A DNA stretch of 64,000 nucleotides, from the NCBI RefSeq assembly GCF_024178315.1, contig NZ_JAMZIK010000001.1, forward strand, positions 31,010 through 95,009, written 5' to 3'. The notes beneath the pieces are model-generated. The model was not told the DNA's origin and did not search any database. It saw only the letters and a list, made by a program, of their open reading frames with translations. A program made the position numbers and the translations under genes. Source of the stretch: Siccirubricoccus soli. Its GTDB lineage: Bacteria; Pseudomonadota; Alphaproteobacteria; Acetobacterales; Acetobacteraceae. Positions 1 to 9,542 of this stretch are shown here, one piece after another (the stretch's first letter is position 1; every line of letters begins with the position of its first letter).

Positions 1-1
1 C

Positions 2-718
2 GGGCCGCTGGTCTTCAACCCGGCCGTGCATGAACGCCTGCCCTATGACACGCGCAAGGATCTGGCGCCGGTCTCGATCCTGGCCGCCTACCCGCTGGTG
101 GTGGTGGTGCCGGGCGATTCGCCCTTCCGCACCTTCCAGGATCTGATGGCCTTTGCCCGGGAGCATCCGGACGGGACGAACTACGGCGCCAGCGCTGCCA
201 GCTTCCAGCTGCCCACGGAGCTGCTGAACCAGCGCGCCGGCACGCGCTTCGCCTACACCGCCTTTGACGGCAGTGCCGAGACGGTGCGGGCCGTGGCCGA
301 GGGCGAGGTGACGATGGCGCTGGTGGATGCCGGCTCCGCCCTGGCGGCCCATGCGGCGGGGCGGGTGCGGGGGCTGGCCGTCACCGCGCCGCACCGCCTC
401 CCCGCCTGGCGGGGCTGCCCGACCATGGCGGAGCTGGACTATCCCGACCTCACCCTCCGGCTCTGGAGCGGGGTGCTGGCGCCGGCCGGCACGCCGGCGC
501 CCATCCTGAACCGCCTGGCCACGGAGCTGGCGGCGATCACCCGGGAGCCCTCGGTGTTGGAGACGCTGCGGGCGCTCTCGCTCGACCCCATCGGCTCCTC
601 GACGGAGGAATTCCGGCGGGTGATCGAGACGGAACTGCCGCTCTGGGCCGAGGTGGCGCGGCAGGCCGGCATCCGGCCGGAACGCTCCACCGCCTCGCCC
701 GTCAGATCGCCCGGCTGA
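2..718 (+). CDS. Bug-family tripartite tricarboxylate transporter substrate-binding protein, 5' end missing
   Basis: The C-terminal 238 residues of a periplasmic solute-binding protein of the Bug/TctC family, which captures carboxylates for TTT-type or orphan uptake. The frame is open from the first bases (GPLVFNPAVHERLPYDT...), so the start and signal peptide lie left of the window. Family features seen are the 'YDTRKDLAPVSILAAYPLVVVV' type block (here residues about 14-34), an NYGAS stretch, and the late 'LWSGVLAPAGTPAPILNRL' helix region. The 3' end overlaps the convergent TonB receptor gene by 17 bp. Family certain, ligand unknown. Confidence 0.88.
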   Translation, partial: GPLVFNPAVHERLPYDTRKDLAPVSILAAYPLVVVVPGDSPFRTFQDLMAFAREHPDGTNYGASAASFQLPTELLNQRAGTRFAYTAFDGSAETVRAVAEGEVTMALVDAGSALAAHAAGRVRGLAVTAPHRLPAWRGCPTMAELDYPDLTLRLWSGVLAPAGTPAPILNRLATELAAITREPSVLETLRALSLDPIGSSTEEFRRVIETELPLWAEVARQAGIRPERSTASPVRSPG

Positions 719-2807
719 TGCCGGCGAAGATCCCCCGCCGCATGCCGTATTGCGGCGCGCCGACGCCGATGCCCGTGCCGTCCCGCAGCAGATAGGTGCG
801 GTCGAACAGGTTCAGCACATCCAGCCGGAAGGTCCAGTCCCCGCCATCCGGCAGGCTCAGGCGCTGGGAGAAGCCCAGATTGACCGTGGCGTAGGGCGTC
901 ATCACCCGGCTGTTGGCGAAGCCGCGGCGCATGCCGCTGCCATAGACGAGGGAGGCGGAGATGGCGCCGCCCTCCCAGGCCTCGTAGCTCGCGCCGGCGG
1001 AGCCGGTGATGAGCTGGTCATGGTCCGTGCGCACCCATTTGCGCTGCACCTGCGCCAGCTCCGCTTCCGTCCAGAAATATTGGTTCGAGACGAGGCCCTT
1101 GCCTTCCGACCGGCTGATGGAGAGGTTGCCGTAGAGCCGCCACGGGCCTTCCCGCCAATCCGCGGTGAACTCCACGCCATAGGCGCGGCCCTTGGCGTAG
1201 TTGTAGGGCGAGAAGATGTAGGCGCGGCCGAACTGCCCGAGATCCTGCATGTCCCGCACCGTGCGCGCATAGGCTTCCACGCCGAGGGTCAGCGTTTCCC
1301 CGAACTGCCGGCGAATGCCGAGGTTGAGGTAGTGGGAGCGCTCCGCCTTCACTGGATCGGCGCGCAGGGTTGAAGGTTGCAGGGTGGTGCCGAGGTAGCG
1401 CGGGAGGTCCACCCGCCCCAGCAGCTCGGCCGGCGGCGGGGTAAAGTAATTGGCATAGCCGAGGGCGATGGTCGTCGCCTCGTCCGGCCGCCAGACGAGG
1501 TTGGCGCGCGGGCTGAGCTGGGAGGCTTCCAGCGTGCCGGCCACGACATCGAAGCGGGCGCCGTAATTCAGCGTCAGGGTCTCCGCCAGCCGCCATTCAT
1601 CCTGGGCGTAGAGGCCGTAGAGCTGCTGCTCCGCACGGCTCCGCTCGCGGATGCCGAAGGGGGCGTCGATGGTGCCGCCCATGCCGTCCAGCGGCAGCAC
1701 GGTGCTGTCCGTCGCATTGCGCGTGGTGTCGGCGGAGAGAAAGAGGCCACCGCGCAGCGTGTGGTTCTCGTCCACCCGCCAGGCGGCATCGCCTTGCAGC
1801 CCATAGGCCAGGCTTTCCCGCCGCACCGCGCTGGCGAAGCCATCGAACAGGATGTCGCCCAGCCCATCCGGCCGGTAGCGGACGGAGGAGCTGCGGAGGA
1901 AGGTTGAGAGCTGCAAGTCGACTTCTCCGGTCGCGTGCTGCGCGGCGAGGATGGCGAAGCTGCTGCGCTGCACCTGCTTGGCGCGCAGATCGGCGCTGTC
2001 GAAGGCGGGCTGCCCGAAGGCGGTGAAGCCCGGGACCAGGCCGGGCGTGTTCGGCACCTGGTAGCGCGCCTGCACCGTGCCGGCGATGAAGGAGAGGCGC
2101 GTGCTGTCGCCGACCGGCACCGCCACATGCACCAGGCCGCGCCCCTGCAGCGTCTGGTTGTGGGTGCCGTCCGGGCCGCGCGTCGGATTCTCAAAGCCGC
2201 GGTCGCTGGCGAGGCCGGAGAGGCTGGCGAAGTATTCCACATTCCCGGCCAGCCCACCGTAATTGAAGCCGGGCTGGATGGTGCCGAAGCTGCCGCCATA
2301 GAGGCTGACGGCGCCGCCCGTATCCTCGATGCCGGAGCGCAGCACCATGTCCACGATGCCGGCGGTGCGGTAGCCGAATTGCGCCGGCAGCGCGCCGGTG
2401 ATGAGGGAGACGCTGCGCAATGCCCGCGCATCAAACAACTGGCTGAAGCCGCTGATCGCCTCCGGCAGCAGCACACCGTTCAGCCGGTATTGCAGGTTGC
2501 GGTGGTCGCCACGGACATGCAGGTCGCCGAACGCCTCCTGCACCACGCCAGGCGCCTGCAGCAGCACATCGGTCAGCCGGGCATTCTCGCCCTGGGGCAG
2601 GGTGGCAATGGCGGTGCGGTCGATTTCGTAGCGGCTGGCGCCGAGGGCGGGGGCGATGGCGTTGCGCGCGGCTTCGAAGGCGCGGGACTGCACGACGATG
2701 GGCGGAAGCTCCAGCTCTGCCGGGGCTGCCGCTGGCGGCTCCTGCGCCGCGGCGGCGGTGGGCAGGGCGAGGCACAGCAGGGCGGCGATGCGTGAATGAG
2801 TGTTCAT
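702..2807 (-). CDS. TonB-dependent outer-membrane receptor
   Basis: A 701-residue outer-membrane gated porin for uptake of a siderophore, cobalamin or other large ligand, energised by TonB. It has a Sec signal peptide (MNTHSRIAALLCLALPTAAAA), then a plug domain at about residues 60-165 (LTDVLLQAPGVVQEAFGDLHVRG, with 'SVSLITGALPAQFGYRTAGIVD'), then a beta-barrel rich in aromatic-ended strands (YGLYAQDEWRLAETLTLNYGARFD). The C-terminus ends RGIFAGISRAI, without the usual terminal Phe or Trp. The gene stands alone, divergent from the amidohydrolase and overlapping the 3' end of the Bug protein gene. The substrate cannot be told from sequence. Confidence 0.93.
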   Translation of the reverse strand: MNTHSRIAALLCLALPTAAAAQEPPAAAPAELELPPIVVQSRAFEAARNAIAPALGASRYEIDRTAIATLPQGENARLTDVLLQAPGVVQEAFGDLHVRGDHRNLQYRLNGVLLPEAISGFSQLFDARALRSVSLITGALPAQFGYRTAGIVDMVLRSGIEDTGGAVSLYGGSFGTIQPGFNYGGLAGNVEYFASLSGLASDRGFENPTRGPDGTHNQTLQGRGLVHVAVPVGDSTRLSFIAGTVQARYQVPNTPGLVPGFTAFGQPAFDSADLRAKQVQRSSFAILAAQHATGEVDLQLSTFLRSSSVRYRPDGLGDILFDGFASAVRRESLAYGLQGDAAWRVDENHTLRGGLFLSADTTRNATDSTVLPLDGMGGTIDAPFGIRERSRAEQQLYGLYAQDEWRLAETLTLNYGARFDVVAGTLEASQLSPRANLVWRPDEATTIALGYANYFTPPPAELLGRVDLPRYLGTTLQPSTLRADPVKAERSHYLNLGIRRQFGETLTLGVEAYARTVRDMQDLGQFGRAYIFSPYNYAKGRAYGVEFTADWREGPWRLYGNLSISRSEGKGLVSNQYFWTEAELAQVQRKWVRTDHDQLITGSAGASYEAWEGGAISASLVYGSGMRRGFANSRVMTPYATVNLGFSQRLSLPDGGDWTFRLDVLNLFDRTYLLRDGTGIGVGAPQYGMRRGIFAGISRAI

Positions 2808-2943
2808 CTCTTCACTTTCGATTCCTGTAGAGGTGTCGAGGTATTTGCGTTTGATTTCAGATAATTAGGATGTGGCACCCAAGGCGCTGGCGCAAGCAGG
2901 GACGATCCGCGATGCTGGGTGCGCCGCAATGCGAGGGACCGGC

Positions 2944-4179
2944 ATGACGACGACGCTGTTCCGCAACCTCCGCCTCTGGGACGGGAAGGCCGACGCCATC
3001 GCTGAGGGCTTCGAAGTCCTGGTCGAGGACGGGCGCATCAAGGAGGTGGCGGACCGGCCGATCGGCAGCGCCGCCGCGCGCCTCATCGATTGCGGCGGCC
3101 GCACCCTGATGCCGGGGCTGATCGACGCGCATGTGCACGCCTATGGCGTGGATGCCGATCTCGGCCGGCTGGACCGGCTGCCGCGCAGCCTGCAGGCGCT
3201 GCGCGCGGCGGAACGGCTGAAGGACTCGCTGAAGCGCGGCTTCACCACCATCCGCGATGCCGGCGGCGCCGATTGGGGCCTGGCCATTGCGGTGGAGACC
3301 GGGCTCATCACCGCGCCGCGGCTCTTCTATCCCGGCCGCGCGCTATCCCCGACGGGCGGGCATGGCGACATGCGGCCGAACGTGTTCCTCGAGCAATTCT
3401 GCGGCTGCTGCGCGCCCACCCAGGCCATTTCCGTCATCGCCGATGGCGTGGACGAGGTGCGCAAGGCGGTGCGCGGGGAGCTGAAGCGCGGCGCCCATGC
3501 CATCAAGATCATGGCCAGCGGCGGCGTCGCCTCGCCCTCCGACCCGATCTATGCGCTGCAATACAGCGATGAGGAGATCGCCTGCGCGGTCTGGGAAGCC
3601 TCCGCCTGGCGCAGCTACGTCCTCGCCCATGCCTATACGCCGGAGAGCATCCACCGCGCGGTGCGCCTCGGCGTCCGCTCCATCGAGCATGCCAACCTGA
3701 TCGACGCCCCGACCGCGGCCTTCATGGCGGAGAAGGGCGCCTTCGCCGTCCCCACCCTCGTCACCTATGAAGCACTGCAGGACGAGGGCGATTCGCTCGG
3801 CCTGCCGCCCGAGAGCATGCGGAAGCTGGCGGATGTGAAGGGCGCCGGCCTCGGCAGCCTGGAGATCCTGGCTCGGGCCGGGGTGCGGATGGGTTTCGGC
3901 ACCGACCTGCTGGCGGAGATGCATCGCCGGCAGTCCGACGAGTTCACCATCCGCCGCCAGGTGCTGCCGGCCGCCGATGTGCTGCGCAGCGCCACCAGCA
4001 TCAACGCCGCGCTGCTGCAGAAGGAGGGGGAGTTGGGCGTCATCGCCCCGGGCGCCCTGGCCGACCTCATCCTGGTGGAAGGCGACCCCATCGCCGATAT
4101 CGGCGTGCTGACCGGCCAGGGCGAGCGCATCCCCTTCGTCATGAAGGGAGGCGAGGCGGCGATCGACCGCCTCGCCTGA
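2944..4179 (+). CDS. Metal-dependent amidohydrolase (imidazolonepropionase-like family)
   Basis: 411 residues. TIM-barrel hydrolase of the cyclic imidase / prolidase-like amidohydrolase group. Metal-ligand motifs are visible in order: GLIDAHVHAYG (HxH, about residues 58-68), a central lysine in HAIKIMASGG, VLAHAYTPES, SIEHANLIDA, and the final aspartate in GFGTDLLAE. The C-terminal GVIAPGALADLILVEGDP is the usual small beta-domain closure. The ATG at 2944 fits the family N-terminus (TTTLFRNLRLWDG); upstream in-frame starts would add an unlikely leader. No partner gene indicates the substrate. Confidence 0.88.
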   Translation: MTTTLFRNLRLWDGKADAIAEGFEVLVEDGRIKEVADRPIGSAAARLIDCGGRTLMPGLIDAHVHAYGVDADLGRLDRLPRSLQALRAAERLKDSLKRGFTTIRDAGGADWGLAIAVETGLITAPRLFYPGRALSPTGGHGDMRPNVFLEQFCGCCAPTQAISVIADGVDEVRKAVRGELKRGAHAIKIMASGGVASPSDPIYALQYSDEEIACAVWEASAWRSYVLAHAYTPESIHRAVRLGVRSIEHANLIDAPTAAFMAEKGAFAVPTLVTYEALQDEGDSLGLPPESMRKLADVKGAGLGSLEILARAGVRMGFGTDLLAEMHRRQSDEFTIRRQVLPAADVLRSATSINAALLQKEGELGVIAPGALADLILVEGDPIADIGVLTGQGERIPFVMKGGEAAIDRLA

Positions 4180-4185
4180 GCGCCT

Positions 4186-5415
4186 CTACCGCCGGACCAG
4201 GGGGCAATTGCCTTCCGCGATCGGGCGGAAGGCTTCCTCCGCGCCCACGGAGCCGACCAGCTTGTAGTAGTCCCAGGGGCCACGGCTCTCGGCGGGCGAC
4301 TTCACCTCGAAGAGGTAGGAGGGGTGGATCTTCCGCCCATCCTCCCGCACCCGGCCGGGGCCGAAGCAGTCAGCGTCGGTCGGCATGGCCTTCATGCGGT
4401 TCACCACCTCCAGCCCGCTCGCCTTGGCGCGCGCCACGCCGAGATCGGCCACTGCCTTCAGGTAGTGGAAGCAGGCGGAATAGGTGCCGGCATGCTCCTG
4501 GTTCGGCCAGTTCTGCGGCGTCTTCGGCCGGACCCGGTCGGTGAAGGCGCGGGTGCGGTCGTTCAGGTCCCAGTAGAACACCTCCTGCAGCAGCAGCCCC
4601 TGCGCCGCTTCCAGCCCGATGGCGTGGATGTCGGTGGTGAACATCACCATGCCCGCCAGCTTCTGGCCGCGCCGCGTCAGGCCGAATTCCCGCGCCTGCT
4701 TGATGCAGTTCACCGTATCCGCGGCCGCCGTCGCCAGGCCGACGATCTTCGCCCGGCTGGCCTGGGCCTGCAGCAGGAAGGCGGAGAAATCCGTGGTGCC
4801 GGGGAAGGGGAAGCGCGCGGCCCCCAGCACCCGCCCGCCGGCGGCCTGGATGAAGCGCGAGGTATCCCGCTCCAGCTGGTGGCCGAAGCCGTAATCGGCG
4901 GTGATGAAGTACCAGCTGTCGCCCCCGGCCCGCACCGTCGCCGTGCCGACCACATTGGCAAACAGCCAGGTGTCGTAGGTCCATTGGATGGTGTTGCTGC
5001 TGCACTGCTCTGCGGTCAGAGCCGAGGTGGCGGCGCCGGAGGCGAGCTGCACCTTGTCCTTCTCCTTCGCCAGGTTGGCGACGGCCAGGGCGATGGCGCT
5101 GTTGTTCACCTCGCACACCATATCCACGCCATCCTGGTCGAACCAGCGGCGGCAGAGCGCCAGGGCGGCGTCGGGACGGTTCTGGTGGTCGGCCTGCAGC
5201 ACCTCCACCTTCATGCCGCGGGCCAGCACGCCGCTATCCTCCACCGCCTGCTGGGCGCAGACGACCGAGGTGGGGCCGGAGGTGTCCCGGTAGGGGCCGG
5301 AGAAATCGGCCAGCACGCCGATGCGGATGACCTGGTCCCTGGGCTGGGCAAAGACCCGGGGCGACAGCGTGAGCGCTGCGGCACCCCCCAGGATCAGGCG
5401 GCGGCTGTGACGCAT
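4186..5415 (-). CDS. ABC transporter substrate-binding protein, Leu/Ile/Val-binding (Peripla_BP_6) family
   Basis: 409 residues. Periplasmic type I binding protein of the branched-chain amino acid / amide family. It starts with a signal peptide with Arg-Arg (MRHSRRLILGGAAALTLSPRVFAQ), followed by IRIGVLADFSGPYRDTSGP, the classic first strand and loop. Other family blocks are VEVLQADHQNRPDAAL and WYFITADYGFGHQLE. The ATG at 5415 gives the signal peptide directly and has AAGGA upstream. No permease or ATPase of the matching HAAT type is adjacent, so it is an orphan receptor here. It diverges from the polyamine-type operon. Confidence 0.9.
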   Translation of the reverse strand: MRHSRRLILGGAAALTLSPRVFAQPRDQVIRIGVLADFSGPYRDTSGPTSVVCAQQAVEDSGVLARGMKVEVLQADHQNRPDAALALCRRWFDQDGVDMVCEVNNSAIALAVANLAKEKDKVQLASGAATSALTAEQCSSNTIQWTYDTWLFANVVGTATVRAGGDSWYFITADYGFGHQLERDTSRFIQAAGGRVLGAARFPFPGTTDFSAFLLQAQASRAKIVGLATAAADTVNCIKQAREFGLTRRGQKLAGMVMFTTDIHAIGLEAAQGLLLQEVFYWDLNDRTRAFTDRVRPKTPQNWPNQEHAGTYSACFHYLKAVADLGVARAKASGLEVVNRMKAMPTDADCFGPGRVREDGRKIHPSYLFEVKSPAESRGPWDYYKLVGSVGAEEAFRPIAEGNCPLVRR

Positions 5416-5555
5416 GGACGAATCCTTCCTCAATTTGGTCCGGATCATGCCGCGTCGCCGCGCAGCGCGGAAGCCGCCCGGACACGGCCACGCCACCGAA
5501 CCGTTGACCCGGCCGCGCCACACGCCGCATGGTGGCTGCGGGAGACGGAGGCAGA

Positions 5556-6365
5556 ATGATCGGCTCGCGCATGCGGCGGATGGCGTTCGCCCTGGCGGTC
5601 GCAGGGGCCTATGGGCTGATCCTGGCGCCGGTCCTCGCCGTCATCGTCATCAGCGTCTTTGCGCAGGAGATCGTCAGCTTCCCGCCCCGGGGCCTGACCC
5701 TCGACTGGTATGCCAATGCCTGGGAGAAGCGGGAATTCGCCCGGGGCTTCGCCACCTCCCTTCAGCTCGCCCTGGCCGCCGCCGCCATCGGCGTGCCCTG
5801 CGGCACGGCGGCGGCGCTCGCCATCAGCCGCGGCGCCTGGCGGGGGCGGCAGGCGCTGAACACGCTGCTGCTGGGGCCGCTGGCGGTGCCGGGGGTGGTG
5901 GCGGGAACCGCCCTCTACCTCTTCTACGTCCGCGCCGAATTCTGGGTGGATGACGACATCAAGGGCACGCTGGCCGGCCTCGTCGCCGCGCATGTGCTGC
6001 TGACCATTCCCTGGACGGTGCGGCTCGTCTTCGCCTCCCTCGCTGGGCTGGACCGGGCGGCGGAGGAGGCGGCTGCCAATCTCGGTGCCCGGCCCTTCAC
6101 CGTCTTCCGCCGGGTGACGCTGCCCATGCTGCGCCCCGGCATCGTCGCCGCCTGCCTGTTCAGCTTCATCCAGAGCTTCGAGAACCTGGAGCTGACCCTG
6201 CTGCTGGTGGGCCCCGGCCGCGTCACCCTGCCGGTCGCCATGCTCAACTACCTGGAGTTCCGCGTGGACCCGACGCTTGCCGCCGTGGCCACGGTGCAGA
6301 TCACGCTGGTCGGCGCGCTGATGCTCATCACCGACCGCTTCGTGAAGCTGAGCCGGGTGGTCTGA
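5556..6365 (+). CDS. ABC transporter permease, PotC-like
   Basis: 269 residues. Inner-membrane permease of a polyamine/opine/thiamine-type importer. A first membrane helix (FALAVAGAYGLILAPVLAVIVISVF) is followed by several more, and the cytoplasmic EAA loop that contacts the ATPase is clear: EEAAANLGARPFTVFRRVTL followed by PML. The ATG at 5556 is preceded by GGAGACGGAGG. First gene of a six-gene operon (permease, ATPase, three binding proteins, permease); the ATPase starts 2 bp after its stop. Confidence 0.92.
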   Translation: MIGSRMRRMAFALAVAGAYGLILAPVLAVIVISVFAQEIVSFPPRGLTLDWYANAWEKREFARGFATSLQLALAAAAIGVPCGTAAALAISRGAWRGRQALNTLLLGPLAVPGVVAGTALYLFYVRAEFWVDDDIKGTLAGLVAAHVLLTIPWTVRLVFASLAGLDRAAEEAAANLGARPFTVFRRVTLPMLRPGIVAACLFSFIQSFENLELTLLLVGPGRVTLPVAMLNYLEFRVDPTLAAVATVQITLVGALMLITDRFVKLSRVV

Positions 6366-6367
6366 GC

Positions 6368-7453
6368 ATGGGGACGCTGACGCTCGATGCCCTCTCCCGC
6401 CGCTACGGCGCCACCTTGGCGGTGGAGCGGGTGGACCTGACCGTGGCGGAGGGGGAGCTGGTGGCGCTGCTCGGCCCCTCCGGCTGCGGGAAGACCACCA
6501 CCCTGCGCATGGTGGCGGGCTTCGTTCCGCCCAGCGAGGGCCGGGTGCTGATTGCCGGCCGGGACGTGACGCGGCTGCCGCCGCATGCGCGGGACACCGG
6601 CATGGTGTTCCAGTCCTACGCCCTCTTCCCGCATATGAGCGTGGCGCAGAACGTCGCGTTCGGCCTGGAGATGCGGAAGGTGAACCGGGCCGAGCGGGAG
6701 GCGCGGGTGCGGGAGGCGCTGCGGCTGGTGCGGCTGGACGGTCTGGCGGACCGCCTGCCACGGCAGCTTTCCGGCGGTCAGCAGCAGCGCGTGGCGCTGA
6801 CCCGCGCGCTGGTGGTGAACCCGGCGGTCTTCCTGCTGGACGAGCCGCTTTCCAACCTCGACGCCAAGCTGCGGGCGGAGGTGCGCTTCGAGATCCGCGC
6901 GTTGCAGCAGCGCCTCGGCCTCACCACCCTGTTCGTGACGCATGACCAGGAGGAGGCGCTGACCATGGCGGACCGGCTGGTGGTGATGGACCGCGGCCGG
7001 GTGCGCCAGGTGGGCAGCGCGGAGGAGCTGTATGAGCGCCCCGCCGACGCTTTCGTTGCCGGCTTCATCGGCCGCTGCAACCTCATCCCCGGTCAGGTGG
7101 AGGGGCGGGGCCTGTTCCGCACCGCTGCCGGCGCCGTGCTGCCCTGTGCCCTTTCCGGCCCGCCGGGCGCCAATATGCTGGCGCTGCGGCCGGAGGCCAT
7201 CGCGGTGGCCCCGGGCGGTGCGGATGGCATGGCGGCGCGCATCTTCGCTATCACCTATCTCGGCGCCCAGACGGAGTACCATATGGACCTCGCCGGCACA
7301 CGCCTCTTTGCTGTTCTTCCGACTCCGGCGGAGGGCAGCGCCATGCGCGCGCTTGCGGTGGGCGACCGAGTGATGGCCGAGTGGGATCCGGCGCTCGCCC
7401 GGCTGCTCTGCGCCGCGCCCGGCGACTTGCCCGCCCCGGAGACCACCGGATGA
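6368..7453 (+). CDS. ABC transporter ATP-binding protein, PotA-like
   Basis: 361 residues. Cytoplasmic ATPase powering the importer encoded around it. In order it shows Walker A GPSGCGKTT (about residues 36-44), the Q-loop FQSYALFPHM, the signature LSGGQQQRVALTRAL, Walker B VFLLDEPLSNLD and the switch histidine in FVTHDQEEALTMADR. A C-terminal TOBE-like regulatory domain begins near residue 240 (NLIPGQVEGRGLF). Its TGA overlaps the ATG of the first binding-protein gene (ATGA). Confidence 0.96.
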   Translation: MGTLTLDALSRRYGATLAVERVDLTVAEGELVALLGPSGCGKTTTLRMVAGFVPPSEGRVLIAGRDVTRLPPHARDTGMVFQSYALFPHMSVAQNVAFGLEMRKVNRAEREARVREALRLVRLDGLADRLPRQLSGGQQQRVALTRALVVNPAVFLLDEPLSNLDAKLRAEVRFEIRALQQRLGLTTLFVTHDQEEALTMADRLVVMDRGRVRQVGSAEELYERPADAFVAGFIGRCNLIPGQVEGRGLFRTAAGAVLPCALSGPPGANMLALRPEAIAVAPGGADGMAARIFAITYLGAQTEYHMDLAGTRLFAVLPTPAEGSAMRALAVGDRVMAEWDPALARLLCAAPGDLPAPETTG

Positions 7454-8466
7454 GCCTCGCCCGACGCGCCCTGCTGCTGGCCCCGCTGGCCGCGCCCGCC
7501 ATCGCCTCGGCCCAGACGGGCGAGCTGGTGGTAGGCACCTGGGGCGGCGACTATGCCGCGCTGCTGGCCAGCGAGATCGAGCAGCCTCTGCTGCGTCCGC
7601 GCGGCCTGCTGCCGGTGCATGAGGTGGGCACGCCCGCCGCCCGTAAGACCAGGCTGATCGCCGAGCGGAGCAGTCGACGGGCCAGCATGGATGTGGTCTG
7701 CCTGGGCGATGCCGACACCCATGCGATAGGCCAGATGGGGCTGCTGGAGGAGCTGACGCCGGAGAAGGTGCCGAACCTCGCCAAGGTGATCCCGGCGCTG
7801 CGGTACCCCTACACCCTGCCGCATATCTATTCGGTGCGCGCCATCCTCTCCAACCCCGCGAGGATGGACCCGGCGCCGACGCGCTACGACCAGCTTTTCG
7901 TCGAGGGCCTCCGCAACCGCATCGGCTTCTCCGACCTGCTCTTCACGCATATCACGGAATCCGCGGCCATCGCCGCCGGCGGGGATGAGGGCAACCACCG
8001 GCCTGGCCGCGGGAAGCTGCTGGAATGGAAGCGCCTCGGCGCCCGGGTCTATCCCTCGAACGAGGTGTTGGCGGCGGCGCTGAAAAGCGAGGAGGTCTGG
8101 GCGACCATCATCTGGCTCGGCCGCGCCTATATGTGGCGGAAGGCCGGCATCCCGGTGGTGGCGCGCATCCCGGAGGAAGGGGCAACGCCCTACATCTCCT
8201 GCGCCTGCGTGCCGAAGAATGCGCGGAACAAGGAGGCGGCCTTCGCTTACCTCGACGCCATGCTGGACCCGCGCGCTGCGCTGGGCTTCGCCGAGCGGAT
8301 GGGCTTCCTGCCCACCACCACCGACGCCACCCTGCCCCTCGCTCTGCAGGCCGAGATCGGCCTGACTGCCGAGCAGCAGGCGAAGCTGCGGCGGCAGGAT
8401 TTCGACTACCTGGCACGGACCAACGCCGAGACGCTGGATTTCTGGAACCGGGAGTTCAAGGGATGA
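7450..8466 (+). CDS. ABC transporter substrate-binding protein, PotD-like, paralog 1 of 3
   Basis: 338 residues. Periplasmic type II binding protein of the spermidine/putrescine class. Signal peptide MSLARRALLLAPLAAPAIASA, then GELVVGTWGGDYAALL, the hallmark first strand shared by all three paralogs here. Also shared are a PHIYS block, YPSNEVLAAALKSEEVW and the ending LDFWNREFKG. It differs most from the other two in the middle (SNPARMDPAPTRYDQLFVEGL replaces the usual DLWDPKYRG). ATGA overlaps join it to the ATPase upstream and to paralog 2 downstream. Confidence 0.92.
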   Translation: MSLARRALLLAPLAAPAIASAQTGELVVGTWGGDYAALLASEIEQPLLRPRGLLPVHEVGTPAARKTRLIAERSSRRASMDVVCLGDADTHAIGQMGLLEELTPEKVPNLAKVIPALRYPYTLPHIYSVRAILSNPARMDPAPTRYDQLFVEGLRNRIGFSDLLFTHITESAAIAAGGDEGNHRPGRGKLLEWKRLGARVYPSNEVLAAALKSEEVWATIIWLGRAYMWRKAGIPVVARIPEEGATPYISCACVPKNARNKEAAFAYLDAMLDPRAALGFAERMGFLPTTTDATLPLALQAEIGLTAEQQAKLRRQDFDYLARTNAETLDFWNREFKG

Positions 8467-9542
8467 TGCAGAATCCGGACGACCGATTCACGGCTTCGCG
8501 CTCTTCGGCGCTCCACCGATCGGGCGTCAGCCGCCGTTCGGTGCTTGCCGTCGCGCTCACCGCCGGCCTGCCCGGCCTGGCCCGGGCCCAGTCCGGCCAG
8601 GTCGTGGTCGGCACCTGGGGCGGCGATTACGGGGAGCTGCTGGCCGCCAATATCGACCGCCCGCTGCTCCGCCCCCGGGGCATCGAGGTGGTGCAGGATG
8701 TCGGCCCGCAGGACCCGCGCAAGGCGAAGTTGATCGCCGAGCGCCAGGCGCGCCGCGGCAGCATGGATGTCTGCTGCCTTTCCGATGTGGACATGTACAC
8801 CCTGGCCCAGCAGGGGGTGTTCGAGGGTGTGGCGGAGGCGCAGGTGCCGAACCTCGCCAGGGCCATCCCCACGCTGAAGCGGCCCTATTCCGCACCGCAC
8901 ATTTATTCGGCCAAGGTCATCCTCTACAACCCGGCCAAGGTGACGGCGCCGCCCCGGGCCTATGCCGATCTCTGGGACCCGAAATACCGCGGCCGGGTCG
9001 GGCTGGTGGATCTGCTGCACCTGCAGAACATGGAGGCGGCCTCGCTGGCCGCCGGCGGCACCGAGCACGATTACGAGCCGGGCAAGCGCAAGCTCATGGA
9101 GCTGCGCAGCCTGGACGTGAAGCTCTATCCCTCCAACGAGGCGCTGGCCGCGGCGCTGAAGAGCGAGGAGGTGTGGCTGACCGTGATGTGGCTGGCCCGC
9201 GGCTTCATGTGGAAGAAATCCGGCATTCCGGTGGAGCACGCCGTGCCGGCGGAGGGCGCCACCAGTATCTGCTTCGAGATGGCGGTGCCGAAGAATGCCC
9301 GCAACCGTGAGGGCGCCTTCGCCTATCTGAACGCCGCGCTGGATGCCCGCGCCCAGACCGCCTTCGCCGACCGGATGGGCTATGCCCCGACGGTGACGGA
9401 CGCCGCGCTGCCGCCGGAGCTGGCCCGCCAGATCAGCCTGACGCCGGAGCAGCAGGCGAAGCTGCGCACGCCGGATTACGACTACATCGCGAAGAACCAG
9501 GTGGCGCTGATCGACTTCTGGAACAAGGAGTTCAAGCGGTGA
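8463..9542 (+). CDS. ABC transporter substrate-binding protein, PotD-like, paralog 2 of 3
   Basis: 359 residues. Second binding protein of the operon. A longer N-terminus carries an Arg-Arg signal (SGVSRRSVLAVALTAGLP then ARAQ), which looks Tat-compatible. The mature part begins GQVVVGTWGGDYGELL and contains YADLWDPKYRGRVG, YPSNEALAAALKSEEVWLT and WLARGFMWKKSGIPVEH. The start overlaps the previous stop as ATGA and the stop overlaps the next start as GTGA, so the three paralogs are translationally coupled. Confidence 0.92.
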   Translation: MMQNPDDRFTASRSSALHRSGVSRRSVLAVALTAGLPGLARAQSGQVVVGTWGGDYGELLAANIDRPLLRPRGIEVVQDVGPQDPRKAKLIAERQARRGSMDVCCLSDVDMYTLAQQGVFEGVAEAQVPNLARAIPTLKRPYSAPHIYSAKVILYNPAKVTAPPRAYADLWDPKYRGRVGLVDLLHLQNMEAASLAAGGTEHDYEPGKRKLMELRSLDVKLYPSNEALAAALKSEEVWLTVMWLARGFMWKKSGIPVEHAVPAEGATSICFEMAVPKNARNREGAFAYLNAALDARAQTAFADRMGYAPTVTDAALPPELARQISLTPEQQAKLRTPDYDYIAKNQVALIDFWNKEFKR